From GCA-002704185 sp902588515 (lineage in GTDB: Bacteria; Pseudomonadota; Alphaproteobacteria; Pelagibacterales; Pelagibacteraceae): a DNA stretch of 64,000 nucleotides. Positions 33,550 to 42,790 of the stretch are shown piece by piece (position 1 is the first letter of the stretch; the number at the start of each line of letters is the position of its first letter). The stretch covers positions 1 through 64,000 of the forward strand of contig CACIPP010000001.1 of the NCBI GenBank assembly GCA_902588515.1. Reading direction: 5' to 3'. The position numbers and the translations under genes are program-made. The notes beneath the pieces are model-generated. The model searched no databases and had not been told where the DNA came from. It saw only the letters and a program-made list of their open reading frames with translations.

Positions 33550-35298
33550 ATGAACATCTTGAGATATTTTGTATTTTTGCTTTATTTAATTATTGCAATT
33601 AGGGTCAATGCTGCTGACGTAGAGATATCAGGTACGCAAGCGACAAGAGAAGACCTTCAAGATAGTTCTACGTTAACAATAAGTGGTACACTTGACGGTA
33701 ATTTAAACAATATTGTTAGAGGTTATACTGCACCAGGTGGTGATGGCAATGAAATTGACAACGCGACGGTTGTCGTGGAGTCAGGAGGAATAATCCAAGG
33801 TCTAAGCAATGCCATCATGGGTAGAGAAACAGATAGTTTAACGGTTACTAATTCTGGAACAATTGAAGCAACGTCTTCAAAAGCTATTCAACTTATGGAT
33901 GCTCAAAATGCAACCATTACGAATAAATCTGGAGGAACTATATTTGCCAACACAAACGCTATAGTTCAACAATCTGCTGGGACAGAAGATGCAGAAAACA
34001 CAACAATCACTAACGCAGGTACTATTTACAGTGTTAACGATAGAGCGATTTATTTTTACGACGGTGCAACAAATGCAACACTTACAAATCAAAAAGGTGG
34101 AATTATTTATAATACAGCTTCCGATGCTACGGTACAAATCGATACAAGTTCGACTTTATCTAATAGTGGAACAATTGATAACCGAGATAGCCCATCAAAT
34201 ATCGGAATAGCTATCGTCGGTAACAATAATACTGTTACATTAAAGGATGGAGGAATTTTAATTGGTACAATTGATGCAGGCTCAACGACTGGTAACACTT
34301 TAAAATTTCAACACGGCGTAGGTCAAGGTTATTACTACGAAACTGAAGGAAGTTTTACATTGCAAGATCTTGATGGTAACCAAGTTGTGAAAGGATCTGC
34401 TGGATCGGTCGGTCAAGGTGGTAATGAAACATTAGACGAAATTTTAAGTTACAAATCTTTAAACATAAGAAATTTTTTAATTAAACATAAAGAAAAGAAA
34501 AAATTAAAAACTAACAACGCTTGGGGAGAGACCTATACTACATTATTAAACAGGAATGGACATGCTGCGAATTTAGCATTGGAGTATGATTTATATAATT
34601 TGGGTGCTAATCTTATTTATCCACTTACAAATTCAGATTTTATTATTGCTTTTGAAACCGGTATTCAAGAATTTGAAAAAGATCACAAAATTACATACCA
34701 AAATATTTCATCAGGGGTTTACATACCAAATAATAAAAATTTATTTAATTTGGATACATTCATTGTAGGTGGAATTACCCTAAGAGATAGTGAAAGAACA
34801 ATTTTAACAAACACCACAACTTCAGGAAAACTAGATATAGACAGTAATTACCAGACTTATGAATTACATTCTGGTATAACTAAGACTAATTCTAATCTCA
34901 TCCCTGATGTAGGTTTGGCTGGAAGTTTTTCGATTACTCCAAGTTATGACGAAAGTAAATATTATTCATGGAGAAATAGAAAAGTAGGGAATGTATCCAT
35001 TTTTTTTTCTGATAAATACAAGTTCATAAATAACAATGTTAACTACCTTAATTTAGGTTGGACTTTAGACTTAAGAAGCTTAATAGGAGATAAGTCTCAA
35101 ATTTACTCTGTAAATGGCACTAGCGCTACATATAAACAAGACAATGCATTAACAAGGGAGATATCACTTATTGCAAATCTCAATTATGAGAAAAAAATTA
35201 ATGACAATGGTAAATTTGCATTTGGTTTGGTTGCGAAAACTACAAGTCAAGACGTAAAAAGCCTAAGCGGTAATTTAAGTTTTAAATTAAAGTTTTAA
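33550..35298 (+). CDS. Autotransporter-like outer-membrane protein
   Basis: Predicted surface protein, 582 residues. A signal peptide ends near VNAAD (residue 22). The passenger (about 23-290) has imperfect repeats of the form TITNxxGTI: VTNSGTIEATSSKAI, ITNKSGGTIFANTNAI, ITNAGTIYSVNDRAI and LTNQKGGIIYNTAS, typical of beta-helical adhesin passengers. From about residue 310 a beta-barrel domain (NAWGETYTTLLNR onward) ends with Phe (LSFKLKF), the usual BAM signal. It stands alone between mnmG and mnmE. Ligand and function are unknown. Confidence 0.85.
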   Translation: MNILRYFVFLLYLIIAIRVNAADVEISGTQATREDLQDSSTLTISGTLDGNLNNIVRGYTAPGGDGNEIDNATVVVESGGIIQGLSNAIMGRETDSLTVTNSGTIEATSSKAIQLMDAQNATITNKSGGTIFANTNAIVQQSAGTEDAENTTITNAGTIYSVNDRAIYFYDGATNATLTNQKGGIIYNTASDATVQIDTSSTLSNSGTIDNRDSPSNIGIAIVGNNNTVTLKDGGILIGTIDAGSTTGNTLKFQHGVGQGYYYETEGSFTLQDLDGNQVVKGSAGSVGQGGNETLDEILSYKSLNIRNFLIKHKEKKKLKTNNAWGETYTTLLNRNGHAANLALEYDLYNLGANLIYPLTNSDFIIAFETGIQEFEKDHKITYQNISSGVYIPNNKNLFNLDTFIVGGITLRDSERTILTNTTTSGKLDIDSNYQTYELHSGITKTNSNLIPDVGLAGSFSITPSYDESKYYSWRNRKVGNVSIFFSDKYKFINNNVNYLNLGWTLDLRSLIGDKSQIYSVNGTSATYKQDNALTREISLIANLNYEKKINDNGKFAFGLVAKTTSQDVKSLSGNLSFKLKF

Positions 35299-35315
35299 TA
35301 ATTATTTAAATTAAT

Positions 35316-35420
35316 TTAAAGGATAGATAACACTATCAAAACAATTAATATAACCAGAACTAAACAAGGTAAAACTTTCTTAATATATATCTCTTTAATT
35401 TTATCTAAATTAGTTCTCAT
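35316..35420 (-). CDS. Possible 34-aa single-pass membrane microprotein
   Basis: A short open frame starts with ATG 16 nt after the mnmE stop on the same strand: MRTNLDKIKEIYIKKVLPCL followed by an all-hydrophobic tail ending SIL. The layout, with a basic N-terminus and then one membrane helix, is what a real microprotein would look like, and the position suggests co-transcription with mnmE. However, AT-rich DNA often encodes hydrophobic frames by chance, and no Shine-Dalgarno sequence is visible. No function is proposed. Confidence 0.3.
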   Translation of the reverse strand: MRTNLDKIKEIYIKKVLPCLVLVILIVLIVLSIL

Positions 35421-35436
35421 TTTTAATAATAGTTAG

Positions 35437-36774
35437 CTATTTTCCTATACAAAAATCCTGAAAAATCTTACCCAAGATCTCTTCAACTCCTATAAATCCT
35501 ACAATGTGACCTAGATTGTTTGAAGCTAATCGTAAATCTTCGGCCGACATTTCTGCATCCTTTATTGAATCAACCTTTAAAAAACCATGAAGGCTTTGTG
35601 AACAGTTTTTTAATAAATCACGATGTCTTGCTCTTGATATTAAAGTTGTTGACTGAATTGTATTTAATCCAGCTACTACTTTTTTTAATACTTTATTAAG
35701 CTTATCAATCCCATCATTATTTTTTATAGAAATTTCAATACAATCTTTCACTTTAAATGATTTTAGGGCTTTTATAATTGGTTTAGCATTGTAGTTCTTC
35801 TTATCTTTTTTATTTATAACAACGAGGGTTTTTGAGCTTATTAGTGATTTAATATTTTCTGGTATTTTATTTTGAGAACCATCTAACATTACAACATCCA
35901 AATTAGATTCTTTACTTGCGGACAATGCTAACTCGACACCTGTTTTTTCCACCTTATTTTTTGCTTTTCTAATTCCAGCAGTGTCCGTCAATATAACTGG
36001 ATAATTATTTATTTGATATTTGATTTCTATAATGTCTCTGGTAGTTCCCTTCATGCTGGAAACAATTGCAGCTTGACGTTTTATTAACATATTTAAGAAA
36101 CTAGATTTTCCTACGTTTGGTGGACCGATAATTGCAATTTTATACCCATCCCTTATTACTTCTCCCATACTATCATCCAGCATCACGTCAATTTCCTTTA
36201 ATATATTTTTAATTTTTGAATTATTATTTTCCAGTAAGTCAATTGGCAAATCCTCATCAGTAAAATCTATAGAAGCTTCGACCTTACTTAAAACATCTAA
36301 AATTGTCTCTCTCCATTCCATAAATTTTGGTGAACTATTTTTTAGTCTTAAAGCTTGAACTCTCTGCGCTTCAGTTTCTGCATGTAATAAATCAGCTATA
36401 CACTCAGCTTCATATAAATTTATTTTATTATTTTGTAATGCGGTTTTAGTGAACTCTCCTGGTTCTGCTAATCTACAATCACTTCTTAGATCTAGTTCAT
36501 CCATAAGTTTTTCAACAACCGCTTTACTTCCGTGTGTATGCATTTCAACAACATGGTCTCCCGTGTAACTTTGCCCTTCTGGATACCAAATCATTATACC
36601 TTCATCTATTAAATCACCATCTTGATCATAAAATTTTTTTAAGAGAGCTGTTCTAGGTTCGTCTATTACATCTCTTGAAATTTGATTAGCAATTTGCAAA
36701 GCATTTTTACCTGATAGCCTTACTACTGCTATACCAGAAATTCCTGGCGGTGTTGATAATGCGTAAAAATTCAT
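35437..36774 (-). CDS. mnmE: tRNA modification GTPase MnmE (TrmE)
   Basis: GTPase that works with MnmG in wobble-uridine modification, 445 residues. N-terminal folate-binding domain: STPPGISGIAVVRLSG and EMHTHGSKAVVEKL. The G domain sits in the middle: IIGPPNVGKSSFLNML (G1), MKGTTRDII (G2), LTDTAGIRKA (G3) and VVINKKDKK (G4). The C-terminus ends FQDFCIGK, with the catalytic CIGK cysteine. It diverges from the MGMT-like gene with 18 bp between starts. Confidence 0.97.
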   Translation of the reverse strand: MNFYALSTPPGISGIAVVRLSGKNALQIANQISRDVIDEPRTALLKKFYDQDGDLIDEGIMIWYPEGQSYTGDHVVEMHTHGSKAVVEKLMDELDLRSDCRLAEPGEFTKTALQNNKINLYEAECIADLLHAETEAQRVQALRLKNSSPKFMEWRETILDVLSKVEASIDFTDEDLPIDLLENNNSKIKNILKEIDVMLDDSMGEVIRDGYKIAIIGPPNVGKSSFLNMLIKRQAAIVSSMKGTTRDIIEIKYQINNYPVILTDTAGIRKAKNKVEKTGVELALSASKESNLDVVMLDGSQNKIPENIKSLISSKTLVVINKKDKKNYNAKPIIKALKSFKVKDCIEISIKNNDGIDKLNKVLKKVVAGLNTIQSTTLISRARHRDLLKNCSQSLHGFLKVDSIKDAEMSAEDLRLASNNLGHIVGFIGVEEILGKIFQDFCIGK

Positions 36775-36792
36775 GATAAGGTTATAACAAAA

Positions 36793-37065
36793 ATGAAATT
36801 AAAAGGAACAACTCTACAAATAAAAGTTTGGAAATACCTAAAAACCATACCCAAAGGTCAAACAAGAACCTATAAACAAGTTGCAATAGCTATAAAAAAA
36901 CCAAAAGCAATTAGAGCTGTGGCAAATGCAGTTGGTAGAAATCCATATCCTATTGCAATACCCTGCCATAGAGTAATACGATCAGATGGAAAACTAGGTG
37001 GCTACTCTGGACCAGGAGGATTAAAACTAAAAAAGAAATTACTTAATAAAGAATTAAAAGTTTAG
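36793..37065 (+). CDS. Minimal O6-alkylguanine-DNA alkyltransferase domain protein
   Basis: DNA repair protein of only 90 residues, comprising just the DNA-binding/active-site domain of MGMT/Ogt. The active-site motif IAIPCHRVI is intact with its acceptor Cys, so it is not an alkyltransferase-like (ATL) protein, in which that Cys is replaced. Also seen are VWKYLKTIPKGQTRTYKQVA and the arginine-finger region AIRAVANAVGRNPYPI, then GGYSGPGGLKLKKKLL. The N-terminal MGMT domain is absent and no start upstream could supply it. It overlaps the convergent Ubi hydroxylase gene by 12 bp. Confidence 0.88.
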   Translation: MKLKGTTLQIKVWKYLKTIPKGQTRTYKQVAIAIKKPKAIRAVANAVGRNPYPIAIPCHRVIRSDGKLGGYSGPGGLKLKKKLLNKELKV

Positions 37066-38133
37066 TCCCTTATCTGCTACTTTGATTAATTCTCTTTTTA
37101 ATTCAGGCAAAGTATCTAATTCATTAAAAATTTTTTTTCTTCCTTTTGAAAGATTTTTGTTTTTAAATTTAAAAGACCGTCTTATTAAATCTATTGATGA
37201 TGCAAAAACAAAATTATTAAGTTTGCTCTTTTTATCAAATTCTTTTAATATCGAATAATCATTCAATCTATAACCGTACTTAATTTTTCTTTTGTAAATA
37301 TTTGTTAAATTATTTATATCTCTAACGGTCATATTCCAGCCTTGTCCAGCGATTGGATGTATTCGGTGCGCAATATCTCCAACATAAATTTCATTATTTT
37401 TAAATGTAGAGTTTAAAAATTGGAATTTTAAATCATAACTTTCAACGTCTGAAAATACTTTTATATTTTTAACAAACTCAAAGTTTTTACTTAAATACTT
37501 TTCTAAAACATTTTTATCACCTAACGTTTTGATTAATTCCGACTTTTCATTAATTGAAAAGACGACAGATGTTGTATTTGAATTTAATGGAAGAAAAGCT
37601 ATTGGGCCTTCCTCCAAAAATATTTGTCTTGCGCAAAAATTTAAAATTTTGGAATGACTGATTAAGAAAGTGAAAGCTTTTTCGTGATAATTCCATTTTA
37701 ATTTTTTATTGGGAGATGAAATGGTATTAAGTGTTAGTGAACTGTCATTTGGTTTTGTTTTTAAAATTTTTATTTCTTTATTAAGTGATAAATCTAAAAT
37801 TTTATCCAAATCACTCTTCAGAATTATATAGGATAAAGGTTGCTTTTCTGTCTTATTATAAAAAATAACATCTTCTCTACCACTATACTTATATTCGTAT
37901 AACTTAATCGCGTGAACAGGATTACCCTTTTTTATTACCTGGATACCATTTTGTTCCAAGATATTTGCCGTATTGTTGCTTATAGATATAGTTGCATGGC
38001 TCACTGATTTATTTTTTCTTTCGTTTGCAATTAAAACTGGCTCTATTTTTAGATTTTTAAACATAATAGCAGCCAATTTTGCAGTAATTCCATCTCCTAT
38101 AATCGCAATCTTACCAAAAAAGTTGTTTTTCAT
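37054..38133 (-). CDS. UbiH/COQ6-family FAD monooxygenase (ubiquinone biosynthesis)
   Basis: Flavin hydroxylase of 359 residues, probably adding a ring hydroxyl during ubiquinone synthesis. The N-terminal FAD motif IAIIGDGITAKLAAIMF (residues 9-25) is slightly altered from GxGxxG. The second FAD motif YVGDIAHRIHPIAGQGWNMT (about 256-275) is strongly typical of the UbiH/F/I/L/COQ6 group. The ring position cannot be assigned by eye; alphaproteobacteria often use one multifunctional UbiL-type enzyme. It is slightly shorter than usual (about 390). Confidence 0.86.
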   Translation of the reverse strand: MKNNFFGKIAIIGDGITAKLAAIMFKNLKIEPVLIANERKNKSVSHATISISNNTANILEQNGIQVIKKGNPVHAIKLYEYKYSGREDVIFYNKTEKQPLSYIILKSDLDKILDLSLNKEIKILKTKPNDSSLTLNTISSPNKKLKWNYHEKAFTFLISHSKILNFCARQIFLEEGPIAFLPLNSNTTSVVFSINEKSELIKTLGDKNVLEKYLSKNFEFVKNIKVFSDVESYDLKFQFLNSTFKNNEIYVGDIAHRIHPIAGQGWNMTVRDINNLTNIYKRKIKYGYRLNDYSILKEFDKKSKLNNFVFASSIDLIRRSFKFKNKNLSKGRKKIFNELDTLPELKRELIKVADKGLNF

Positions 38134-38195
38134 TTTTTATCAATTGTACAAAAAATGTTAAAAAGTAATAGATAATGATTCGTTAAAATTTAAAT

Positions 38196-40325
38196 ATGAT
38201 GAACAAATTGCTTAGTTTTTTGAAACTGCGACTGATTGAAACCATAGGAATAATAACAATTCTATGTTCGTTTATATATATTTTTACCTTGGCAAATTAT
38301 TCTGCCGACAATTCTCTGTTAATATTTACGAACCAAAACATAAATATACTGTTTTCAAACTACCTGTATTCAACTTCGGATTTCTTACTTCAAGCATTTG
38401 GAATAACTTCATTTTTAATATTTGGAAACTTATTTTTTTGGGGATTATTATTGATTTTTAAAAAAAAGATAACAAATTTTAGTTTTAAAATTTTCTTTGT
38501 TACATTGTATTTAATATTTGGATCATTATTTTTTAAATTATTTGGCGACAGTAGTTTTTGGTTGCCAGATAATGGATATGGCGGCTTTTTAGGAAAGTAT
38601 TTAATGAGTCTTATACCAATAGAACTTTATCAATTCAAAACCGAAATTTCGTATACGTGTTTAGCAATAGGAATTTCATTTTTCTTTCTCAGCCTTGGGT
38701 TAACATTTATGAACTGGATGAACCTAATTAAAACTTTTTCTAGTATAATTATTAGTTTTGTTTCTAGAATTTTTAAGAAAAGGAAAAATGAGGCTTCTGA
38801 TATTGTTGAAGACCTTGGTCTTTCTGAGGAGGTTCCTTCTATAAACAAAAGCTTTAAACCAAATACATTAGAGGCTCAAGCTAGTTTGAGTCTTAATGAT
38901 AGTTTTGATGAACAAACAAACTTTACAAAATTTGAGTACAAACTACCTTTAAAATCTTTCTTAAATGACCCAGAGGAAAATAAAATTCAAAAAGAACTTA
39001 CAGAAACATATGAGAAGCAATCAAAATTTTTAGAAGAGACATTATTAGATTTCGGTATTATGGGTAAAATAAAAAGAGTAAGCCCTGGACCCGTAGTAAC
39101 ACTTTATGAACTTGAACCTGCCGCGGGTATAAAAACTTCAAAAATTATTAATTTATCAGATGACATTGCAAGAAGTACAAGTTCTATATCTACTAGAATA
39201 GCGACTGTTCCGGGAAAAAATACAATTGGTATTGAAATACCCAATAAATTTATTGAGCCAGTTAATTATAAAGAAATTATCAATAGTAAAGAGTTTAATA
39301 ATAAAGAAATCAGACTTCCAATAACCTTGGGCAAAAGTATATCTGGTTACCCAATTATTGGGGACTTGGCTTCGATGCCACATTTATTAATCGCAGGTAC
39401 GACTGGATCGGGAAAATCAGTTTGTATTAACACCTTAATATTATCAATTTTATATAAGCATAAACCAGAAGATTGTAAGTTAATTTTAATAGATCCAAAA
39501 ATGCTTGAGCTATCAGTTTACCAGGGCATACCTCACTTGTTGTCACCAGTAATTACGGAACCAAAAAAAGCTAAGTCGGCTTTAAAATGGGCAGTCAATG
39601 AGATGGAAAATAGATACCGACAAATGACTGAAGAGGGTGTGAGAAATATATCTAGTTATAATGATAAAGCCAGAAAAGAAGGAAAGAAAGTAATGCCTTA
39701 CATTGTTGTAGTCGTTGATGAAATGGCAGACTTAATGCTTTCATCTGGTAAAGAAATCGAGAGTTACATTCAAAGATTAGCTCAAATGGCAAGAGCAGCA
39801 GGTGTTCATATAATCATGGCAACGCAAAGGCCAAGTGTAGATGTCATTACTGGAACAATAAAAGCTAATTTCCCCACAAGAATTTCTTTTCAAGTTACTT
39901 CAAAAATAGATAGTAGAACTATTTTAGGCGAACAAGGAGCTGAGCTTTTACTTGGAAAAGGAGATATGCTATTTATGTCCTCAGCAAGTAGAACTATAAG
40001 AATTCACGGTCCTTTCGTTTCAGATAGAGAGATTGAGAAAATTTCGACATTTTTGAGATCTCAAGGGTCACCAGAATACATTGATGATATTACTAAAATG
40101 CAAACTGATGAAAAAGAAGATAGCAATGCAACTTCAGAAGAAAAAGATGAGTTATTCAGCCAAGCAGTTAATTTGATTAAATCAGAAGGCAAAGCTTCAA
40201 CAAGTTTTTTACAAAGAAAATTGCAAATAGGTTATAATAGAGCTGCTAGAATTATAGATCAGATGGAAGAAGCAAAGATAATAAGCCCAGCTAACCATAC
40301 AGGCAAACGTGAAATATACACTTAA
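38196..40325 (+). CDS. ftsK: DNA translocase FtsK
   Basis: Division-site DNA pump that resolves chromosome dimers and clears DNA from the septum. The 709 residues are compact for FtsK. About four membrane helices lie in the first 180 residues, followed by a short linker. The motor domain has the Walker A motif GTTGSGKS near residue 401, IDPKMLELSVYQGIPHLLSP, Walker B VVVVDEMADLMLS near 507, and ARAAGVHIIMATQRPSVDVI. The C-terminal winged-helix gamma domain begins near KASTSFLQRKLQIGYNRAAR. Two adjacent ATGs (38196, 38199) are possible. The end overlaps lolA by 17 bp. Confidence 0.97.
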   Translation: MMNKLLSFLKLRLIETIGIITILCSFIYIFTLANYSADNSLLIFTNQNINILFSNYLYSTSDFLLQAFGITSFLIFGNLFFWGLLLIFKKKITNFSFKIFFVTLYLIFGSLFFKLFGDSSFWLPDNGYGGFLGKYLMSLIPIELYQFKTEISYTCLAIGISFFFLSLGLTFMNWMNLIKTFSSIIISFVSRIFKKRKNEASDIVEDLGLSEEVPSINKSFKPNTLEAQASLSLNDSFDEQTNFTKFEYKLPLKSFLNDPEENKIQKELTETYEKQSKFLEETLLDFGIMGKIKRVSPGPVVTLYELEPAAGIKTSKIINLSDDIARSTSSISTRIATVPGKNTIGIEIPNKFIEPVNYKEIINSKEFNNKEIRLPITLGKSISGYPIIGDLASMPHLLIAGTTGSGKSVCINTLILSILYKHKPEDCKLILIDPKMLELSVYQGIPHLLSPVITEPKKAKSALKWAVNEMENRYRQMTEEGVRNISSYNDKARKEGKKVMPYIVVVVDEMADLMLSSGKEIESYIQRLAQMARAAGVHIIMATQRPSVDVITGTIKANFPTRISFQVTSKIDSRTILGEQGAELLLGKGDMLFMSSASRTIRIHGPFVSDREIEKISTFLRSQGSPEYIDDITKMQTDEKEDSNATSEEKDELFSQAVNLIKSEGKASTSFLQRKLQIGYNRAARIIDQMEEAKIISPANHTGKREIYT

Positions 40326-40881
40326 TAAAAAATATTTAAGTATTTTTTTTTTCATTTTATTTTTTGCAACAACATCACACAGTAAAATAATAGACAACAT
40401 AGCGAAAAACCTAATGGAAACTGAAAATATTAGTTTTATATTTTCCCAAAAAACTGGTGAAATAGTTGAAAAGGGTACTTGTATTATTGTTTTTCCAAAA
40501 AAAATGAAATGCACTTATATTAGTGATGATGGAAAAGAGTTTTACGTAAAAAATAATGATGCCGCAATCATAAAACATAAATACAAAATTAAATACAATT
40601 ACCGAATAACTAATACGCCGTTTGACGTAATTTTGAATAAAAATCTTTTGCTTGATAAGATTTACCAAGTAAATAATATAACAGTCGTTGGTAATGATAT
40701 TATTGCGCAAATTTCACTATCTAATGGCAATGACTTAAAAGTTATATTTGATCAAAACTCTAAAAACTTAAAAGGTTGGGAAACAACTAGTATGGACCAA
40801 AAAAAGGTTGTCTTTAGAATTAATGAAGTTAAAAGAAATTTAATAATTAACGAGTCTTTTAATATTCCAGATTATAATTAA
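40309..40881 (+). CDS. lolA: Outer-membrane lipoprotein carrier LolA-like protein
   Basis: Periplasmic chaperone that ferries lipoproteins from the inner membrane, 190 residues. It starts at GTG inside the ftsK end. A signal peptide ends around TTSHSK (residue 25). The body reads as the LolA beta-barrel half: SFIFSQKTGEIVEKGTCIIV, KMKCTYISDDGKEFYVKNND and LKGWETTSMDQKKVVFRIN. Sequence identity to classic LolA is weak; the ftsK-lolA order, common in alphaproteobacteria, supports it. The stop overlaps the GNAT gene by 4 bp. Confidence 0.82.
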   Translation: MKYTLNKKYLSIFFFILFFATTSHSKIIDNIAKNLMETENISFIFSQKTGEIVEKGTCIIVFPKKMKCTYISDDGKEFYVKNNDAAIIKHKYKIKYNYRITNTPFDVILNKNLLLDKIYQVNNITVVGNDIIAQISLSNGNDLKVIFDQNSKNLKGWETTSMDQKKVVFRINEVKRNLIINESFNIPDYN

Positions 40882-41384
40882 ATTACTTTTATATTTTCTT
40901 TTTTAAAAATATTCATACCTCTAGCAATATAATTTCTAAGCGCATTAGGATGATCTAACGTGCAAGTATGAACCCAAACTCTTTTAGGATTATGACTCCA
41001 AGCATTTTTAAGAGCATGAGATAACAAATATCCTCCCAGCTTTTTCCCAAAAAATTTTTTAAAAATACCAAAATATGTCAATTCAACTTCACCTTTGTCA
41101 GAATGATTTAAATACTCATAATAACCTGCAGGTTCGTCACCAACATAGGCGGTATAAAATTTTAATTTTTCACTACTTAAATAGTTTTTCCACTGTTCAA
41201 CTGACCAAAATAATCGGTCTTTCCAATGAAAATCTTCGCCGATCTTTTGATATAAAAATTTACAAAATGCAGGATCTTCTTTGCCAATTTCTTCTACCTT
41301 TAAATTAAAAATGCCACACTCTACAGGCATGAGATCATTTTTAGATTGCATTTCTAGAAAATATCTTTGGACGTTCTCTGGCAT
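40878..41384 (-). CDS. GNAT-family N-acetyltransferase
   Basis: Protein of 168 residues with the acetyl-CoA-binding GNAT fold. GYYEYLNHSDKGEVELTYFG forms the central strands, and FGKKLGGYLLSHALKNAW (about residues 113-130) gives the Q/RxxGxG/A-type pyrophosphate loop. VWVHTCTLDHPNALRNYIARG matches the late beta-alpha region. The substrate is unknown. Its ATG overlaps the HIT gene stop (TAATG), so it is the last gene of the his-HIT-GNAT operon. Confidence 0.85.
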   Translation of the reverse strand: MPENVQRYFLEMQSKNDLMPVECGIFNLKVEEIGKEDPAFCKFLYQKIGEDFHWKDRLFWSVEQWKNYLSSEKLKFYTAYVGDEPAGYYEYLNHSDKGEVELTYFGIFKKFFGKKLGGYLLSHALKNAWSHNPKRVWVHTCTLDHPNALRNYIARGMNIFKKENIKVI

Positions 41385-41761
41385 TAATTTTTTCTCAAAC
41401 CTCGTAGTCCCAAAGCTTCTCCTCCCATCACATGCAGATGAAAATGAGGAACCTCTTGAGAACCATCTGATCCTGTATTGGCTAAAGCTCTAAATCCTTT
41501 TCCACCTTTACTTTCAGAAACACCGGTTATTTTGAAAACTTCGCTTACCGCTTTCGTAAAGCCTATTATTTCTTCTTCAGATGCATTAGTACAAAAATCA
41601 TCAATGTCTTTATAAGCTCCTTTTGGAATCACGAGTACATGTATCTTGGCTTGAGGACTAATATCATTAAATGCCAAGCTATGTTCGTTCTCAAATACTT
41701 TATCACAAGGTATTTCACCTCTAAGTATCTTTGCAAAAATATTATCTTTGTCGTAACTCAT
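41384..41761 (-). CDS. HIT-family nucleotide hydrolase (HinT-like)
   Basis: Purine nucleoside phosphoramidase-like protein, 125 residues. It starts DNIFAKILRGEIPCDKVFEN and has the active-site histidine triad VPHFHLHVMGGE (about residues 104-115), as in HinT. In proteobacteria a HIT gene often follows hisE. It overlaps hisE by 4 bp and the GNAT gene by 1 bp, and is translated as part of the histidine operon. Confidence 0.94.
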   Translation of the reverse strand: MSYDKDNIFAKILRGEIPCDKVFENEHSLAFNDISPQAKIHVLVIPKGAYKDIDDFCTNASEEEIIGFTKAVSEVFKITGVSESKGGKGFRALANTGSDGSQEVPHFHLHVMGGEALGLRGLRKN

Positions 41762-42030
41762 TTTTGTCTTTTTTTTAATTCCTCCATGACATCCTCGATT
41801 TTTATACCATTTGACTCCAATAAAACCATCAAGTGATAGATAACATCTGCAGCCTCATGTATTTTATTACTATCCTCCTCAACAGCTTCTATTAACTCTC
41901 CAATTTCCTCTTTTACTTTGCTAATACAAAGTTTTTTATCGTCAAAGAGTTTTTTTGTATATGAGGCTAGTTCAGGTTTTTCACTTCTCTCACGTATTGT
42001 TTTAATTAATTCTTCTAAAGTTTTGAGCAT
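41758..42030 (-). CDS. hisE: Phosphoribosyl-ATP pyrophosphohydrolase HisE
   Basis: Second step of histidine synthesis: PR-ATP to PR-AMP. The single-domain protein of 90 residues carries LEELIKTIRERSEKPE at the start, then KKLFDDKKLCISKVKEEIGE and the metal-binding KIHEAADVIYHLMVLLES with conserved acidic residues. hisI (the cyclohydrolase) is not in this window. One base separates it from hisF. Confidence 0.95.
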   Translation of the reverse strand: MLKTLEELIKTIRERSEKPELASYTKKLFDDKKLCISKVKEEIGELIEAVEEDSNKIHEAADVIYHLMVLLESNGIKIEDVMEELKKRQK

Positions 42031-42031
42031 T

Positions 42032-42790
42032 CTATACTCTTACAGAAACATTTTTAGACTTCAAATATTCTTTTGCCTCTTTAATTGAAAATATACCAAA
42101 ATGAAAAATAGAGGCTGCTAAAACTGCACTTGCTCCACCTTTAACAATACCATCTTTAAGGTGGTCTAAGGTTCCAACCCCACCTGATGCAATAACAGGA
42201 ATATTTATAGCTTTTGTAATTTTACTTGTGAGTTGTATGTCATACCCTGACTGAGTACCGTCTTTATCCATAGACGTTAGAAGAATTTCCCCAGCTCCAT
42301 TGCTTTCTGAAATTTTGGCGTATTCAATTGCATCAATATCAGTTCGTTCTCTTCCGCCGTGGGTATACACGCTCCACTTATTCTCATCAGTTTTTTTTGC
42401 ATCAATTGCTACAACAATACATTGGGATCCAAATCTTTTTGCAGCCTCTTTTATTAAATTGTGATTTTGAACAGCTGCAGTATTTATAGATACTTTGTCT
42501 GCTCCACAATTTAGAAGTTTATTTATATCTTCAATGCTTCTAACACCGCCTCCCACGGTTAAAGGTACAAAGCAATTCTTAGATGTTTTTTTTACAACTT
42601 CGTAAATCGTTTCCCTGTTTTCATTTGAAGCAGTAATATCTAAAAAACAGATTTCGTCAGCTCCACTATCACTGTAAACTTTAGCCTGCTCAACTGGATC
42701 TCCAGCATCTTTAAGCTCAATGAAGTTTATACCTTTAACAACTCTCCCATTTTTTACGTCAAGACAAGGTATAATTCTATTTTTAAGCAT
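42032..42790 (-). CDS. hisF: Imidazole glycerol phosphate synthase cyclase subunit HisF
   Basis: TIM-barrel cyclase that, with HisH, forms IGP and AICAR. The 252 residues begin RIIPCLDVKNGRVVKGINF with the catalytic Asp at about residue 10. Further motifs are FLDITASNENRET, PLTVGGGVRSIEDINKLLNC, GADKVSINTAAV, and the second catalytic Asp in LLTSMDKDGTQSGYD (near residue 177), with phosphate sites in IASGGVGTLDHL. It overlaps hisA by 8 bp. Confidence 0.98.
   Translation of the reverse strand: MLKNRIIPCLDVKNGRVVKGINFIELKDAGDPVEQAKVYSDSGADEICFLDITASNENRETIYEVVKKTSKNCFVPLTVGGGVRSIEDINKLLNCGADKVSINTAAVQNHNLIKEAAKRFGSQCIVVAIDAKKTDENKWSVYTHGGRERTDIDAIEYAKISESNGAGEILLTSMDKDGTQSGYDIQLTSKITKAINIPVIASGGVGTLDHLKDGIVKGGASAVLAASIFHFGIFSIKEAKEYLKSKNVSVRV

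Noticed and set aside
33989..34210. Frames overlapping the autotransporter passenger
   Set aside because: Low-complexity shadows of the repeat-rich passenger on both strands.
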